Shown here in pieces: positions 1-5,621 of a DNA stretch of 9,649 bases (position 1 is the first letter of the stretch; each line of letters starts with the position of its first letter). This DNA is from JBBQIY01 sp964618405 (GTDB taxonomy: Bacteria > Verrucomicrobiota > Kiritimatiellia > RFP12 > UBA3636): assembly GCA_964618405.1 (NCBI GenBank), contig CAZUAY010000155.1, positions 1-9,649 of the forward strand, given 5' to 3'. The translations under genes and the position numbers were made by a program. Under the pieces are notes generated by a model. That model had not been told where the DNA came from. It saw only the letters and a program-made list of their open reading frames with translations, and did not search any database.

Positions 1-76
1 CCAGCTAGAACCTAGGGCCTGAAACCTAACACCTTCCTTGCGGACTTTGCGTAAATTTTGCGGCCTTTGCGTTTAA
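1..76. repeat. Intergenic CTTTGCG-type repeat, copy A (may continue left of the window)
   Basis: This stretch recurs in inverted orientation at 5622-5695. The two copies share the blocks CCAGCTAGAACCTAG, GAAACCTAACAC and TTCCTTGCGGACTTTGCGTA, with only scattered substitutions and a 2-base length difference. Its right half is built from four short units resembling CTTTGCG (CCTTGCG, CTTTGCG, TTTTGCG, CTTTGCG) spaced about 10 bases apart. No reading frame supports coding. It looks like a dispersed intergenic repeat family. As position 1 is already inside the match, the true left edge is unknown. Confidence 0.85.
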
Positions 77-91
77 GGTTTTAACGCAAGG
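64..91. repeat. Imperfect hairpin at the end of repeat copy A
   Basis: The left arm CCTTTGCGTTTAA pairs with the right arm TTAACGCAAGG: 11 base pairs with two single-base bulges around a GGTT loop. The right arm inverts the CTTTGCG unit of the repeat. Copy B at 5622-5695 lacks this second arm. Two further small inverted repeats follow: TGCGC/GCGCA at 92-113 and AAGCGT/ACGCTT at 113-129. They could end transcription from a gene to the left or simply be repeat structure; no T-tract is obvious. Confidence 0.5.
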
Positions 92-170
92 TGCGCAGGG
101 GGCGAAAGGCGCAAGCGTTTTAGACGCTTACGACAAAGAAAAACGGATGCGGTAAAACTTAAATTCTCAG

Positions 171-199
171 TTGACTCAGGCGGCATCCTGTGACAGGAT
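171..199 (+). promoter_or_regulatory. Candidate weak promoter with a 15-bp palindrome upstream of the sulfatase
   Basis: ATCCTGT-G-ACAGGAT at 185-199 is a perfect 15-bp palindrome with a single central base, the usual form of an operator for a dimeric regulator. TTGACT at 171-176 resembles a -35 box, and a poor -10 (CAGGAT, 194-199) lies 17 bases on, inside the palindrome. A more distant pair, TTCTCA (164-169) and TGAGAA (206-211), brackets the same region. The palindrome is seen directly. Promoter function is inferred and weak. The rest of 1-252 shows nothing else beyond the repeat. Confidence 0.35.
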
Positions 200-252
200 A
201 CGCATTGAGAACTGGGTCTAGCCGTCAATAAACACTTTCGAGAACACAGACG

Positions 253-1878
253 ATGACAGCTTCTTCTTCGATAGCGCAGAAACCTAATATTGTGATCATC
301 CTCGCGGATGATATGGGGTTTTCGGACATTGGGTGTTTTGGATCCGAAATTCGAACGCCTAATCTCGACGAACTGGCCTCAAAAGGCGTTCGATTTACTC
401 AGATGTATAACGCCGCTCGGTGTTGTCCGACACGAGCCAGTCTGTTGACGGGGCAGTACCCACACCGTGCGGGGGTGGGCTTGATGATAAACGATAGCGG
501 TGTGGGGCCGGCTTATCAGGGCTTTCTTCGTGACGATTGTCCAACCATCGGCGAGGTACTTCAGCCGGCAGGCTATCGAACGTTGTACGTGGGCAAGTGG
601 CATGCTTCACCGGGGTTGCCGATTGACCGACAGGCAGAGCCGGAAAGCCCTGTGGGCTCGGCGCGTAATCCGTATCCGTTATCACGGGGCTTCGATCGTT
701 TTTATGGAACCCTTGCCGGCTGTGGCTCCTTTTTTTATCCCCATGGACTGATGGACCAGGATCGTCGGATTACGGCCGATGATCCTGATTTCTACTATAC
801 AGATGCCATAACCGACAAGGCGTGTGGCATGGTGCGCGAGGCGGTTGAAGATCAGTCGCCGTTCTTTTTGCACCTCTGCTATACCGCACCGCATTGGCCC
901 TTGCATGCGCTTCCTGAAGATATTGCATCCTACGATGGCCAGTACGACGACGGATGGGACGCGGTTCGACAAGCTCGCTTTAAGCGTCTCCAGGCTTCGG
1001 GGGTGATAGATGGGAAGTGGTCGGTGTCGCCACGAGATACGGCTTCGCGTGATTTTGCAACCAATACGCCTGAGCGTCAGCACTGGGAGGCGTTGCGGAT
1101 GCAGGTTTATGCTGCACAGGTGACGGCGATGGATCGTGCGATTGGACGTTTGCTCAACACGCTGAAAGAAACGGGTGTGGCCGACAATACGCTGGTGATC
1201 TTCATGAGCGACAACGGCGGTTGTGCGGAGTTCCTTCGCGAAGACGGTGAACCCGACGCGTGGCCCGAAATATACGCAAAGACGGCGCGTCCGGGTACGA
1301 CCTGCACCGTTGGCAATATCCCAGAGATGAACCCCGGCTCCGCCAACACCTTTATGAGCTACGATCTGCCGTGGGCGAATGCATCGAACACGCCGTTTCG
1401 GCGCTACAAGCACTGGGTGCATGAGGGTGGAATTGCGACACCTTGCGTGGCTTACTGGCCTGGACACACGCCGTCCGGTGCCATCCTGCATCGTCCGCGA
1501 CATTTGATAGACCTGCTCCCAACGTGTTTGGTGTTGGCTGGGGCGATTTATCCCGAGACCTGCGGTGGCAAGAAAACGTCGCCGCTTCCGGGTGAAAGCT
1601 TCTGTCAAGCGTTGCACGGGGCGGATGGCACGCGACGGGATGCGATTTTCTGGGAACATGAGGGCAACCGAGCAGTCCGTGAAGGGGATTGGAAGCTCGT
1701 CTCCGCGAACGGCGGGGCATGGGAATTGTACAACATGGTCGAGGATCGCACAGAACTCGATGATCGCGCCGCTGTTGATCCTGAACGGGCACAAGAACTG
1801 GCCGCTCAGTACGAGGCTTGGGCTCTCGATAATGGCGTACTGCCTTGGCCGCTCAGGGCAAACGCATCAAATTTTTGA
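253..1878 (+). CDS. Arylsulfatase (formylglycine-dependent, sulfatase family S1)
   Basis: This 541-residue enzyme should hydrolyse sulfate esters, probably on a carbohydrate. The N-terminus carries the metal-binding Asp pair in P-N-I-V-I-I-L-A-D-D (Asp19, Asp20). The active-site motif C57-C58-P-T-R61 fits CxPxR, so Cys57 would be converted to formylglycine. Further hallmarks are G-K-W-H (Lys115, His117), T-A-P-H-W (His214), M-S-D-N-G-G (Asp320, Asn321), K386 in Y-K-H-W-V-H-E-G-G, and the C-terminal R-E-G-D-W-K-L-V strand. Length is normal for the family. There is no signal peptide, and an in-frame TAA at 229-231 rules out a longer N-terminus, which is unusual for a secreted-type sulfatase. 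The Shine-Dalgarno is weak (GAGAA near 240-244). The final seven residues and the TGA are encoded by the terminal repeat of an ISAs1-like remnant, so the native tail has been replaced. The exact substrate cannot be read from the sequence. Confidence 0.95.
   Translation: MTASSSIAQKPNIVIILADDMGFSDIGCFGSEIRTPNLDELASKGVRFTQMYNAARCCPTRASLLTGQYPHRAGVGLMINDSGVGPAYQGFLRDDCPTIGEVLQPAGYRTLYVGKWHASPGLPIDRQAEPESPVGSARNPYPLSRGFDRFYGTLAGCGSFFYPHGLMDQDRRITADDPDFYYTDAITDKACGMVREAVEDQSPFFLHLCYTAPHWPLHALPEDIASYDGQYDDGWDAVRQARFKRLQASGVIDGKWSVSPRDTASRDFATNTPERQHWEALRMQVYAAQVTAMDRAIGRLLNTLKETGVADNTLVIFMSDNGGCAEFLREDGEPDAWPEIYAKTARPGTTCTVGNIPEMNPGSANTFMSYDLPWANASNTPFRRYKHWVHEGGIATPCVAYWPGHTPSGAILHRPRHLIDLLPTCLVLAGAIYPETCGGKKTSPLPGESFCQALHGADGTRRDAIFWEHEGNRAVREGDWKLVSANGGAWELYNMVEDRTELDDRAAVDPERAQELAAQYEAWALDNGVLPWPLRANASNF
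1854..1878 (+). repeat. Left terminal inverted repeat of the ISAs1-like remnant
   Basis: Reads CAGGGCA-AA-CGCATCA-AA-TTTTTGA on the plus strand. It matches the complement of the right end at about 21 of 25 positions. It also forms the last codons of the sulfatase, including its TGA at 1876-1878. Confidence 0.88.
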
Positions 1879-1984
1879 CGACAGTTCTGCTGCGCACCCA
1901 GATGCCCGTTTCGGCCGGGAGCGCGAAAGCGTGGACGAGGCACCGCGCCGTAATCGGCACCCCATCATCTGACGGAGGTGGGGA

Positions 1985-2161
1985 TTAGTCGTTGTCTGAG
2001 AGCAATGCCTCCAGATGGGCAGGGTTCCAAGCTGCGTTCTTCTGGCAGCGACGCAATCCGCGTCCCTGCGCATCGCGCCCGAGGATGTTGAGCACTGTGC
2101 GCCTTATCAGGGCGAGGTTTCTCGGCGCGTTGCCGCCTCTGGCCCGAGAAAGATCTTCTTC
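1985..2161 (-). pseudogene. ISAs1-family transposase, C-terminal fragment
   Basis: Read on the minus strand, 58 codons plus a TAA encode E-E-D-L-S-R-A-R-G-G-N-A-P-R-N-L-A-L-I-R-R, then T-V-L-N-I-L-G-R-D, and later K-N-A-A-W-N-P-A-H-L-E-A-L-L. This is the typical end of ISAs1 (H-repeat) transposases: the E-D-x-S-R-x-R-x-G-N-A-P segment, followed by a helix with L-x-x-L-R-R-x-x-L-N-x-L-R and a final W-x-x-x-Y/H-L-x-x-L-L. An in-frame TGA sits directly upstream (2162-2164). The catalytic DDE part and the N-terminus are missing, so the fragment cannot transpose by itself. Recognition is from the motif pattern, not from a search. Confidence 0.82.
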
Positions 2162-2236
2162 TCATGCGTCTCGTGGAAGGAGAGGCGCTCGGGGGTGTTG
2201 GCAAAACGCCAAATCCCAGTGGGAGGGCGGAGCTTA

Positions 2237-2262
2237 TCAAAAAAAATGATGCGCCTGCCCTG
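2237..2262 (-). repeat. Right terminal inverted repeat of the ISAs1-like remnant
   Basis: On the minus strand this reads CAGGGCA-GG-CGCATCA followed by a run of Ts and GA, the counterpart of the left end at 1854-1878. It is the 5' end of the element relative to the transposase fragment. The aldolase promoter begins 18 bases beyond it. Confidence 0.87.
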
Positions 2263-2269
2263 GAGAGAG

Positions 2270-2287
2270 TTGCCAATCAATTGACAA
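2270..2287. promoter_or_regulatory. Candidate operator 1: 18-bp imperfect palindrome over the -35 box
   Basis: TTGCCAAT-CA-ATTGACAA: the half-sites match at 7 of 8 positions around a CA centre. It overlaps the TTGACA box at 2281-2286, so a bound protein would block RNA polymerase. A perfect TCAATTGA (2277-2284) is nested inside. The symmetry is seen directly; use as an operator is inferred. Confidence 0.5.
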
Positions 2288-2310
2288 ATCTCTAAAATTT
2301 TAGCTATACT
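2281..2310 (+). promoter_or_regulatory. Sigma-70-type promoter of the aldolase/UroD-like operon
   Basis: A perfect -35 box TTGACA (2281-2286) and a near-perfect -10 box TATACT (2305-2310) are separated by 18 bases. The predicted start of transcription is near 2317, leaving a leader of about 47 bases before the aldolase ATG at 2364. The surrounding 2280-2360 stretch is markedly AT-rich relative to its neighbours. It is by far the best promoter in the window. It lies just outside the right end of the IS remnant, so the element does not supply it. Confidence 0.78.
2292..2303. promoter_or_regulatory. Candidate operator 2: perfect 12-bp palindrome in the promoter spacer
   Basis: CTAAAATTTTAG is a perfect 12-bp palindrome lying wholly between the -35 and -10 boxes, a classic position for repressor binding. 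AT-rich palindromes arise easily by chance in AT-rich DNA, so the evidence is positional only. Confidence 0.4.
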
Positions 2311-2363
2311 TGCACCTATCACAGTTGAATTTAATTTTCGATACATAAAGTGGGATTTCAATT

Positions 2364-3152
2364 ATGCGCAATAGTAAAGTTTTAGCTCGTTTGCGAGCTG
2401 ACAAACCGGTCTTAATGGCTAGTATCAGCATGAGCGTCAACCCGATGGCAGTCGAACTGGCTGGCATGCTCGGGTTTCACGCCGTTTGGCTCGATATGGA
2501 GCATCGCTCCTTCACGTGGCGTGAAATAGAGACGCTGATTATGGCGGCGAGATTGGGCGGTGCAGATGCCTTAGTACGCATCCGCAAACAAGAGGGATAT
2601 GCCACTTTTTTGCGTCCCCTGCAAGAAGGAGCCAGTGGGATGATGATCCCCCATGTTCGCTCTCCAGAGGAGGCTGCGCGCTGGGTCGAGTACGGCAAAT
2701 ACGGACCGATCGGCCGCCGTGGACTCGAAAACGTCATGCGCGACGCTGACATGGGACTTGCAGAAACATCTGCATATATTGAACACGCAAACCGCGAGAC
2801 CTTTCTCACGCTTCAGATTGAAGATGTTGAAGCCGTTGAGGCAGTGGATGAAATTGCATCCGTGCCTGGCTACGAAATTCTCTTCGCAGGTCCCGCCGAT
2901 TTATCCAACGGCTATGGCGTCATTGGACAAACTCGGCATCCGAAAGTGATGAAGGCAATCGAAAAGATTGCTGCTGCCGCTGCTCGCCATGGCAAGTGGT
3001 GGGGGATGCCAGTAGCGAGTATCGAAGAGGCTGCCACATTTGCGGAGATGGGGGGGCGGTTTTTTAACTTTGGTAGTGATTTTGGCTTTATACGCAAGGG
3101 CTTAAAACAAACGCACGATGCGTTCGTTAACCGCTTCGATCTCGCAGACTGA
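2364..3152 (+). CDS. HpcH/HpaI-family aldolase (2-keto-3-deoxy sugar acid aldolase type)
   Basis: This 262-residue TIM-barrel protein belongs to the HpcH/HpaI aldolase/citrate lyase family. Relatives such as 2-keto-3-deoxy-L-rhamnonate aldolase and 2-dehydro-3-deoxyglucarate aldolase split 2-keto-3-deoxy sugar acids to pyruvate and an aldehyde, using a divalent metal. Visible motifs: V-W-L-D-M-E-H (Asp44, Glu46, His47; His47 is the expected catalytic base), V-R-I (Arg72), the glycine-rich G-P-I-G-R-R-G loop (114-120), Q-I-E (metal ligand Glu153) and F-A-G-P-A-D-L-S (metal ligand Asp179). The usual Q-I-E-T is Q-I-E-D here, and the family's normal closing segments are present. The start follows a modest GTGGGA ribosome site (2350-2355). 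It is first in an operon; the UroD-like gene starts 22 bases after its stop. The exact substrate cannot be assigned. The protein is cytoplasmic. Confidence 0.9.
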   Translation: MRNSKVLARLRADKPVLMASISMSVNPMAVELAGMLGFHAVWLDMEHRSFTWREIETLIMAARLGGADALVRIRKQEGYATFLRPLQEGASGMMIPHVRSPEEAARWVEYGKYGPIGRRGLENVMRDADMGLAETSAYIEHANRETFLTLQIEDVEAVEAVDEIASVPGYEILFAGPADLSNGYGVIGQTRHPKVMKAIEKIAAAAARHGKWWGMPVASIEEAATFAEMGGRFFNFGSDFGFIRKGLKQTHDAFVNRFDLAD

Positions 3153-3161
3153 AGCGCAATG

Positions 3162-3169
3162 AGGGAGAG
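3162..3169 (+). promoter_or_regulatory. Ribosome binding site of the UroD-like gene
   Basis: GGGAGAGG lies 5 bases before the ATG at 3175, in the 22-base gap after the aldolase stop. It supports the start at 3175 over the in-frame ATG at 3184. Confidence 0.6.
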
Positions 3170-3174
3170 GCGGA

Positions 3175-4242
3175 ATGGATAAGATGACATCGAGAGAGCG
3201 GTTTACGCGCATGTATGAGCACCGCGAGGCAGATCGTATTCCTATTATTGATATCCCTTGGGAATCTACGATCGAACGGTGGCAAAGGGAAGGTATGCCA
3301 GCGGAGGTGGACTATGTCGAGTATTTCGATTTAGATCGCATTGCCAACATCAGCGTTAGCAACTCTCCTCGATATGAAGTGAAAACCCTCGAAGAAACCG
3401 ATGAATATCGGATCCACACCACCTCGTGGGGTGCTACACTCAAGAACTGGAAACATGCAGCTTCAACTCCGGAGTTTCTCGATTTCACTATTGTGGATCG
3501 TGAGAGTTGGGAAAAGGCGAAGTTGCGAATGAGCCCGTCAAGGGATCGCGTCAACTGGATGCAGTTGAAGGACAATTATACGCAGTGGCGAAAGGCCGGA
3601 TATTGGATTCAAGCAGATCTCTGGTTTGGCTTCGATGTGACACATTCCTGGATCGTCGGAACGGAGCGTCTGCTGTATGCTCTTGTCGAGGATCCAGATT
3701 GGTGTCGGGAGATGTTTTCCCATGAGCTTGAAACTCAGTTAACCTTGTTGGACATGGTTTGGGACGCAGGGTACACATTCGATAGTATTGGATGGCCCGA
3801 CGATATGGGTTACAAGGGGAAGCAGTTTTTTTCTCTGCAAATGTATCGTGATCTGGTGAAACCGTTCCATCAACGTGCTATTGAGTGGGCACACGCTAAG
3901 GGGGTGAAGGCTCATCTTCACTCCTGCGGAAACATCAATCCTTTCATTCCAGATTTGATCGAGATCGGTCTCGACGCCTTGAATCCACTGGAGGTGAAAG
4001 CGGGTATGGACCCCAGTCACCTTAAAAAACTTTACGGGAATGACCTTGTTCTGCATGGAGGGATTAATGCGGTGCTGTGGGACCATCCGGATCAGATAAG
4101 GGCTGAGATGGAACGCGTCCTTCCGATTGTGAAACAGGATGGAGGCTATATCTTCTCCTCGGATCATTCGGTGCCGTCAAGTGTCAGCCTTGAGGACTTC
4201 AGACATATTATTTCATTGGCGAAGAAACTTGGATCCTATTGA
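3175..4242 (+). CDS. Uroporphyrinogen decarboxylase-like protein (UroD/MtaA superfamily), not a haem enzyme
   Basis: This 355-residue cytoplasmic protein has the UroD/cobalamin-methyltransferase barrel. Supporting segments are W-P-D-D-M-G-Y (207-213), V-K-A-H-L-H-S-C-G (His249, Cys251), the I-G-L-D-A-L-N-P-L-E strand (264-273), L-H-G-G-I (293-297) and the C-terminal S-S-D-H-S-V-P (328-334). H-x-C-G is the position of zinc ligands in MtaA-type methyltransferases. The C-terminal cysteine ligand those enzymes use appears here as S-D-H, with His331 as a possible alternative ligand. The N-terminus lacks the arginine-rich substrate loop I would expect in true uroporphyrinogen decarboxylase, so haem synthesis is unlikely. 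Such paralogues are numerous in glycan-degrading PVC bacteria and commonly unassigned. Co-transcription with the aldolase points to sugar or C1 metabolism. No corrinoid-binding protein is in the window. Confidence 0.85.
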   Translation: MDKMTSRERFTRMYEHREADRIPIIDIPWESTIERWQREGMPAEVDYVEYFDLDRIANISVSNSPRYEVKTLEETDEYRIHTTSWGATLKNWKHAASTPEFLDFTIVDRESWEKAKLRMSPSRDRVNWMQLKDNYTQWRKAGYWIQADLWFGFDVTHSWIVGTERLLYALVEDPDWCREMFSHELETQLTLLDMVWDAGYTFDSIGWPDDMGYKGKQFFSLQMYRDLVKPFHQRAIEWAHAKGVKAHLHSCGNINPFIPDLIEIGLDALNPLEVKAGMDPSHLKKLYGNDLVLHGGINAVLWDHPDQIRAEMERVLPIVKQDGGYIFSSDHSVPSSVSLEDFRHIISLAKKLGSY

Positions 4243-4282
4243 AGTCAGTCCTCAATGTATTCTCAAGTCACCGGGGGCGCAT

Positions 4283-4307
4283 GGTGCTTGTCCAGAGGAC
4301 GAGCACC
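4283..4307. terminator. Hairpin terminator between convergent genes (probably bidirectional)
   Basis: GGTGCTTGTCC and GGACGAGCACC form an 11-bp stem (one T-G wobble) around an AGA loop, centred in the 107-base gap between the UroD-like stop (4242) and the oxidoreductase stop (4350). The plus side is followed only by a broken T-stretch (CAGTTTGATCTCAT), and the minus side by no T-run, so termination may be imperfect. A smaller stem, TAAAAC/GTTTTA (4321-4340), lies nearer the oxidoreductase end and gives a T-rich arm on the minus strand. Confidence 0.7.
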
Positions 4308-4349
4308 CAGTTTGATCTCATAAAACATCGCACGGTTTTAAGAAAATCT

Positions 4350-5399
4350 TTAATGCGTGCCCAGTCCCAGTCCTCGCAAGTCGGCCAGACGGTGTTGATC
4401 CTCGGCTTCGTAGAGCTTCCAAATTACCTGTAGTCCTTCAAGGCTAGAAACCGCATCAGTCAGAGGCTTCGTTCCGTTTTGGACGCAGTCGACGAAGTGA
4501 GCCATCTCTTCGGTGGTGGCCTTGCTGGGTGCAGCCGCATTATCGGCTAACACAACCATACGCTGTTTTGCGTCGGAGCCCGGTACATGCGCTTCAGCAT
4601 CGCCGTAGTAGCGAAGTTGGCCGCCTTGTAAGTCCCATTCAATCATACCTTTTTCGCAATGCGCATGGATCGCGTATTTAAGCTTGGTGCCGCGTGCTCC
4701 CCACGTGCCGAAGTGGTAGCCGAGCTTGCCGCCTTCAAATGAAATGGAGACATTGCTCGTGCCCTCCCGCTCCATCCACGGCGTGCCAAGATTTGTTCCG
4801 AGATGCGAACCCCAGAGTGGTTTGCCCATGATCCAGAGCATGATGTCGATATAATGGCAGCCATGGCTAAACAATTGACCGCCGCCGAGTCGACGCGCCT
4901 GACAGCTCCAGTTGTCGAGAGGTCGCTCTGTGTGCTGTTCGGTCCAGATCGAGAGCTGGAAACAGCGACCAAAGGTTTCATCAATGATGAGGTCTCGCAG
5001 TTTGCAAATCAACGGATTGAAACGCACACAGTAAGCCGTCATCAACACACGGTCGTTTCGGCGTGCCGCCTCGATCATCTCGAGGCATTCTTGCTCGCTG
5101 TTGGCCAGCGGCTTTTCGCATAGCACATGTTTGCCAGCGTTCAGGCACTCGATTGTTGCGGAATGATGCAGATCGTGTGGCAGCACGACCAGTGCTGCAT
5201 CGATGTAAGGCAACGTTTCTCGGTAGTCTGTCGTGACTAACGGTTTCCCGGGCAGCAAGTCCGCGACCGCTTGGGCACGGCTGATATCGAGATCCGCTAG
5301 GGCGGTCACTTCAATGCGATCTAGGATCGACTCGAAACGTGAGGCATGCGAGCGAGCCATTCCGCCGCAACCAAAAACACCGATTCTTAATTTACTCAT
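4350..5399 (-). CDS. Gfo/Idh/MocA family NAD(P)-dependent oxidoreductase
   Basis: This 349-residue enzyme probably oxidises or reduces a sugar, inositol or sugar-acid hydroxyl with NAD(P). The N-terminal Rossmann fold is clear: I-G-V-F-G-C-G-G-M-A (6-15) is the dinucleotide loop, and A-L-A-D-L-D (33-38) ends in an acidic position that favours NAD. V-L-C-E-K-P-L-A (92-99) carries the catalytic-site Lys96. The C-terminal half has G-G-G-Q-L-F-S-H-G-C-H-Y-I-D (172-185), with His182 and Asp185 in the usual substrate/catalytic positions. I chose the ATG at 5399. AAAGGGA lies at a suitable distance from it but only about 3 bases from the in-frame ATG at 5405. A longer frame reaches 5447 but has no supporting ribosome site. 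There is no signal peptide, so it is cytoplasmic. It is convergent with the aldolase operon and downstream, on the same strand, of the large glycosidase-like gene. Confidence 0.92.
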   Translation of the reverse strand: MSKLRIGVFGCGGMARSHASRFESILDRIEVTALADLDISRAQAVADLLPGKPLVTTDYRETLPYIDAALVVLPHDLHHSATIECLNAGKHVLCEKPLANSEQECLEMIEAARRNDRVLMTAYCVRFNPLICKLRDLIIDETFGRCFQLSIWTEQHTERPLDNWSCQARRLGGGQLFSHGCHYIDIMLWIMGKPLWGSHLGTNLGTPWMEREGTSNVSISFEGGKLGYHFGTWGARGTKLKYAIHAHCEKGMIEWDLQGGQLRYYGDAEAHVPGSDAKQRMVVLADNAAAPSKATTEEMAHFVDCVQNGTKPLTDAVSSLEGLQVIWKLYEAEDQHRLADLRGLGLGTH

Positions 5400-5469
5400 G
5401 GTCATTTCCCTTTTGGGCTCAGTGCAAAACACTCGGAGCGTCGACATGAAACTCCAGTTTGTGTCGTGC

Positions 5470-5497
5470 AGTATATCAAAAACCGTAGAATTCTGAA
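5470..5497 (-). promoter_or_regulatory. Candidate promoter of the oxidoreductase gene
   Basis: On the minus strand, TATACT (5475-5470) is a good -10 box. TTCAGA (5497-5492), matching TTGACA at four of six positions, lies 16 bases upstream. An 8-bp palindrome, AGAATTCT (5487-5494), sits at the -35/spacer edge. The predicted leader is about 65 bases. The -10 is convincing; the -35 is weak. Confidence 0.5.
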
Positions 5498-5594
5498 AAT
5501 CAAAAAAACCTAGAACCGTAATCGGTCAGACCGTCTACGGTCTTACGTTATTATCGTAGATTTCGCGAGCGATCATTCATTTGGACATTGGACA
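5482..5594. promoter_or_regulatory. Motif cluster upstream of the oxidoreductase promoter
   Basis: The short word ACCGTAGA or a close variant occurs at 5482-5489 and 5515-5522 (ACCGTAAT), in reverse at 5534-5541 (TCTACGGT), and as ATCGTAGA at 5553-5560. The perfect inverted repeat AGACCG-TCTA-CGGTCT (5528-5543) contains one of these. A tandem TTGGACA pair (5581-5594) follows. The clustering just upstream of the -35 region suggests binding sites for a regulator. An alternative is a small hairpin ending transcription from the large gene upstream. Apart from this cluster, the promoter and repeat copy B, the gap 5400-5778 shows nothing else supportable. Confidence 0.4.
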
Positions 5595-5621
5595 CTCCTT
5601 GTTGGCTATGGTGATAGAATC

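Larger units (their letters stand above)
1854..2262. mobile_element. ISAs1-family derived MITE-like remnant (409 bp)
   Basis: The element is bounded by matching terminal inverted repeats at 1854-1878 and 2237-2262, both beginning CAGGGCA and sharing CGCATCA and a T-run ending in GA. Inside, on the minus strand, are the last codons of an ISAs1-type transposase (1985-2161). A complete ISAs1 element is typically well over 1 kb, so most of the transposase gene has been lost while both ends survive, as in a non-autonomous derivative. Two small hairpins lie inside the right end (TTGGC/GCCAA at 2198-2212; TCCCA/TGGGA at 2214-2224). Flanks at 1844-1853 and 2263-2272 do not match, so no target-site duplication is visible. 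The left end overlaps the 3' end of the sulfatase gene. Confidence 0.87.

Noticed and set aside
682..1794. A 370-codon open frame on the minus strand across the sulfatase gene
   Set aside because: It lies entirely antisense to a sulfatase with all its catalytic motifs in order. Its translation is rich in Arg, His and Cys with no recognisable domain.
1965..2284. Several 85-103 codon frames on both strands inside the IS remnant
   Set aside because: They overlap one another in GC-rich, decayed IS DNA. Only the 1985-2161 minus-strand frame has family-specific motifs.
2107..2361. An 84-codon minus-strand frame running from the aldolase leader into the IS remnant
   Set aside because: It reads through the promoter and the IS end in a different frame from the recognisable transposase fragment and resembles no protein family.
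4239..4433. A 64-codon plus-strand frame overlapping the UroD-like stop
   Set aside because: It crosses the terminator hairpin and the 3' end of the convergent oxidoreductase and has no independent start signal.
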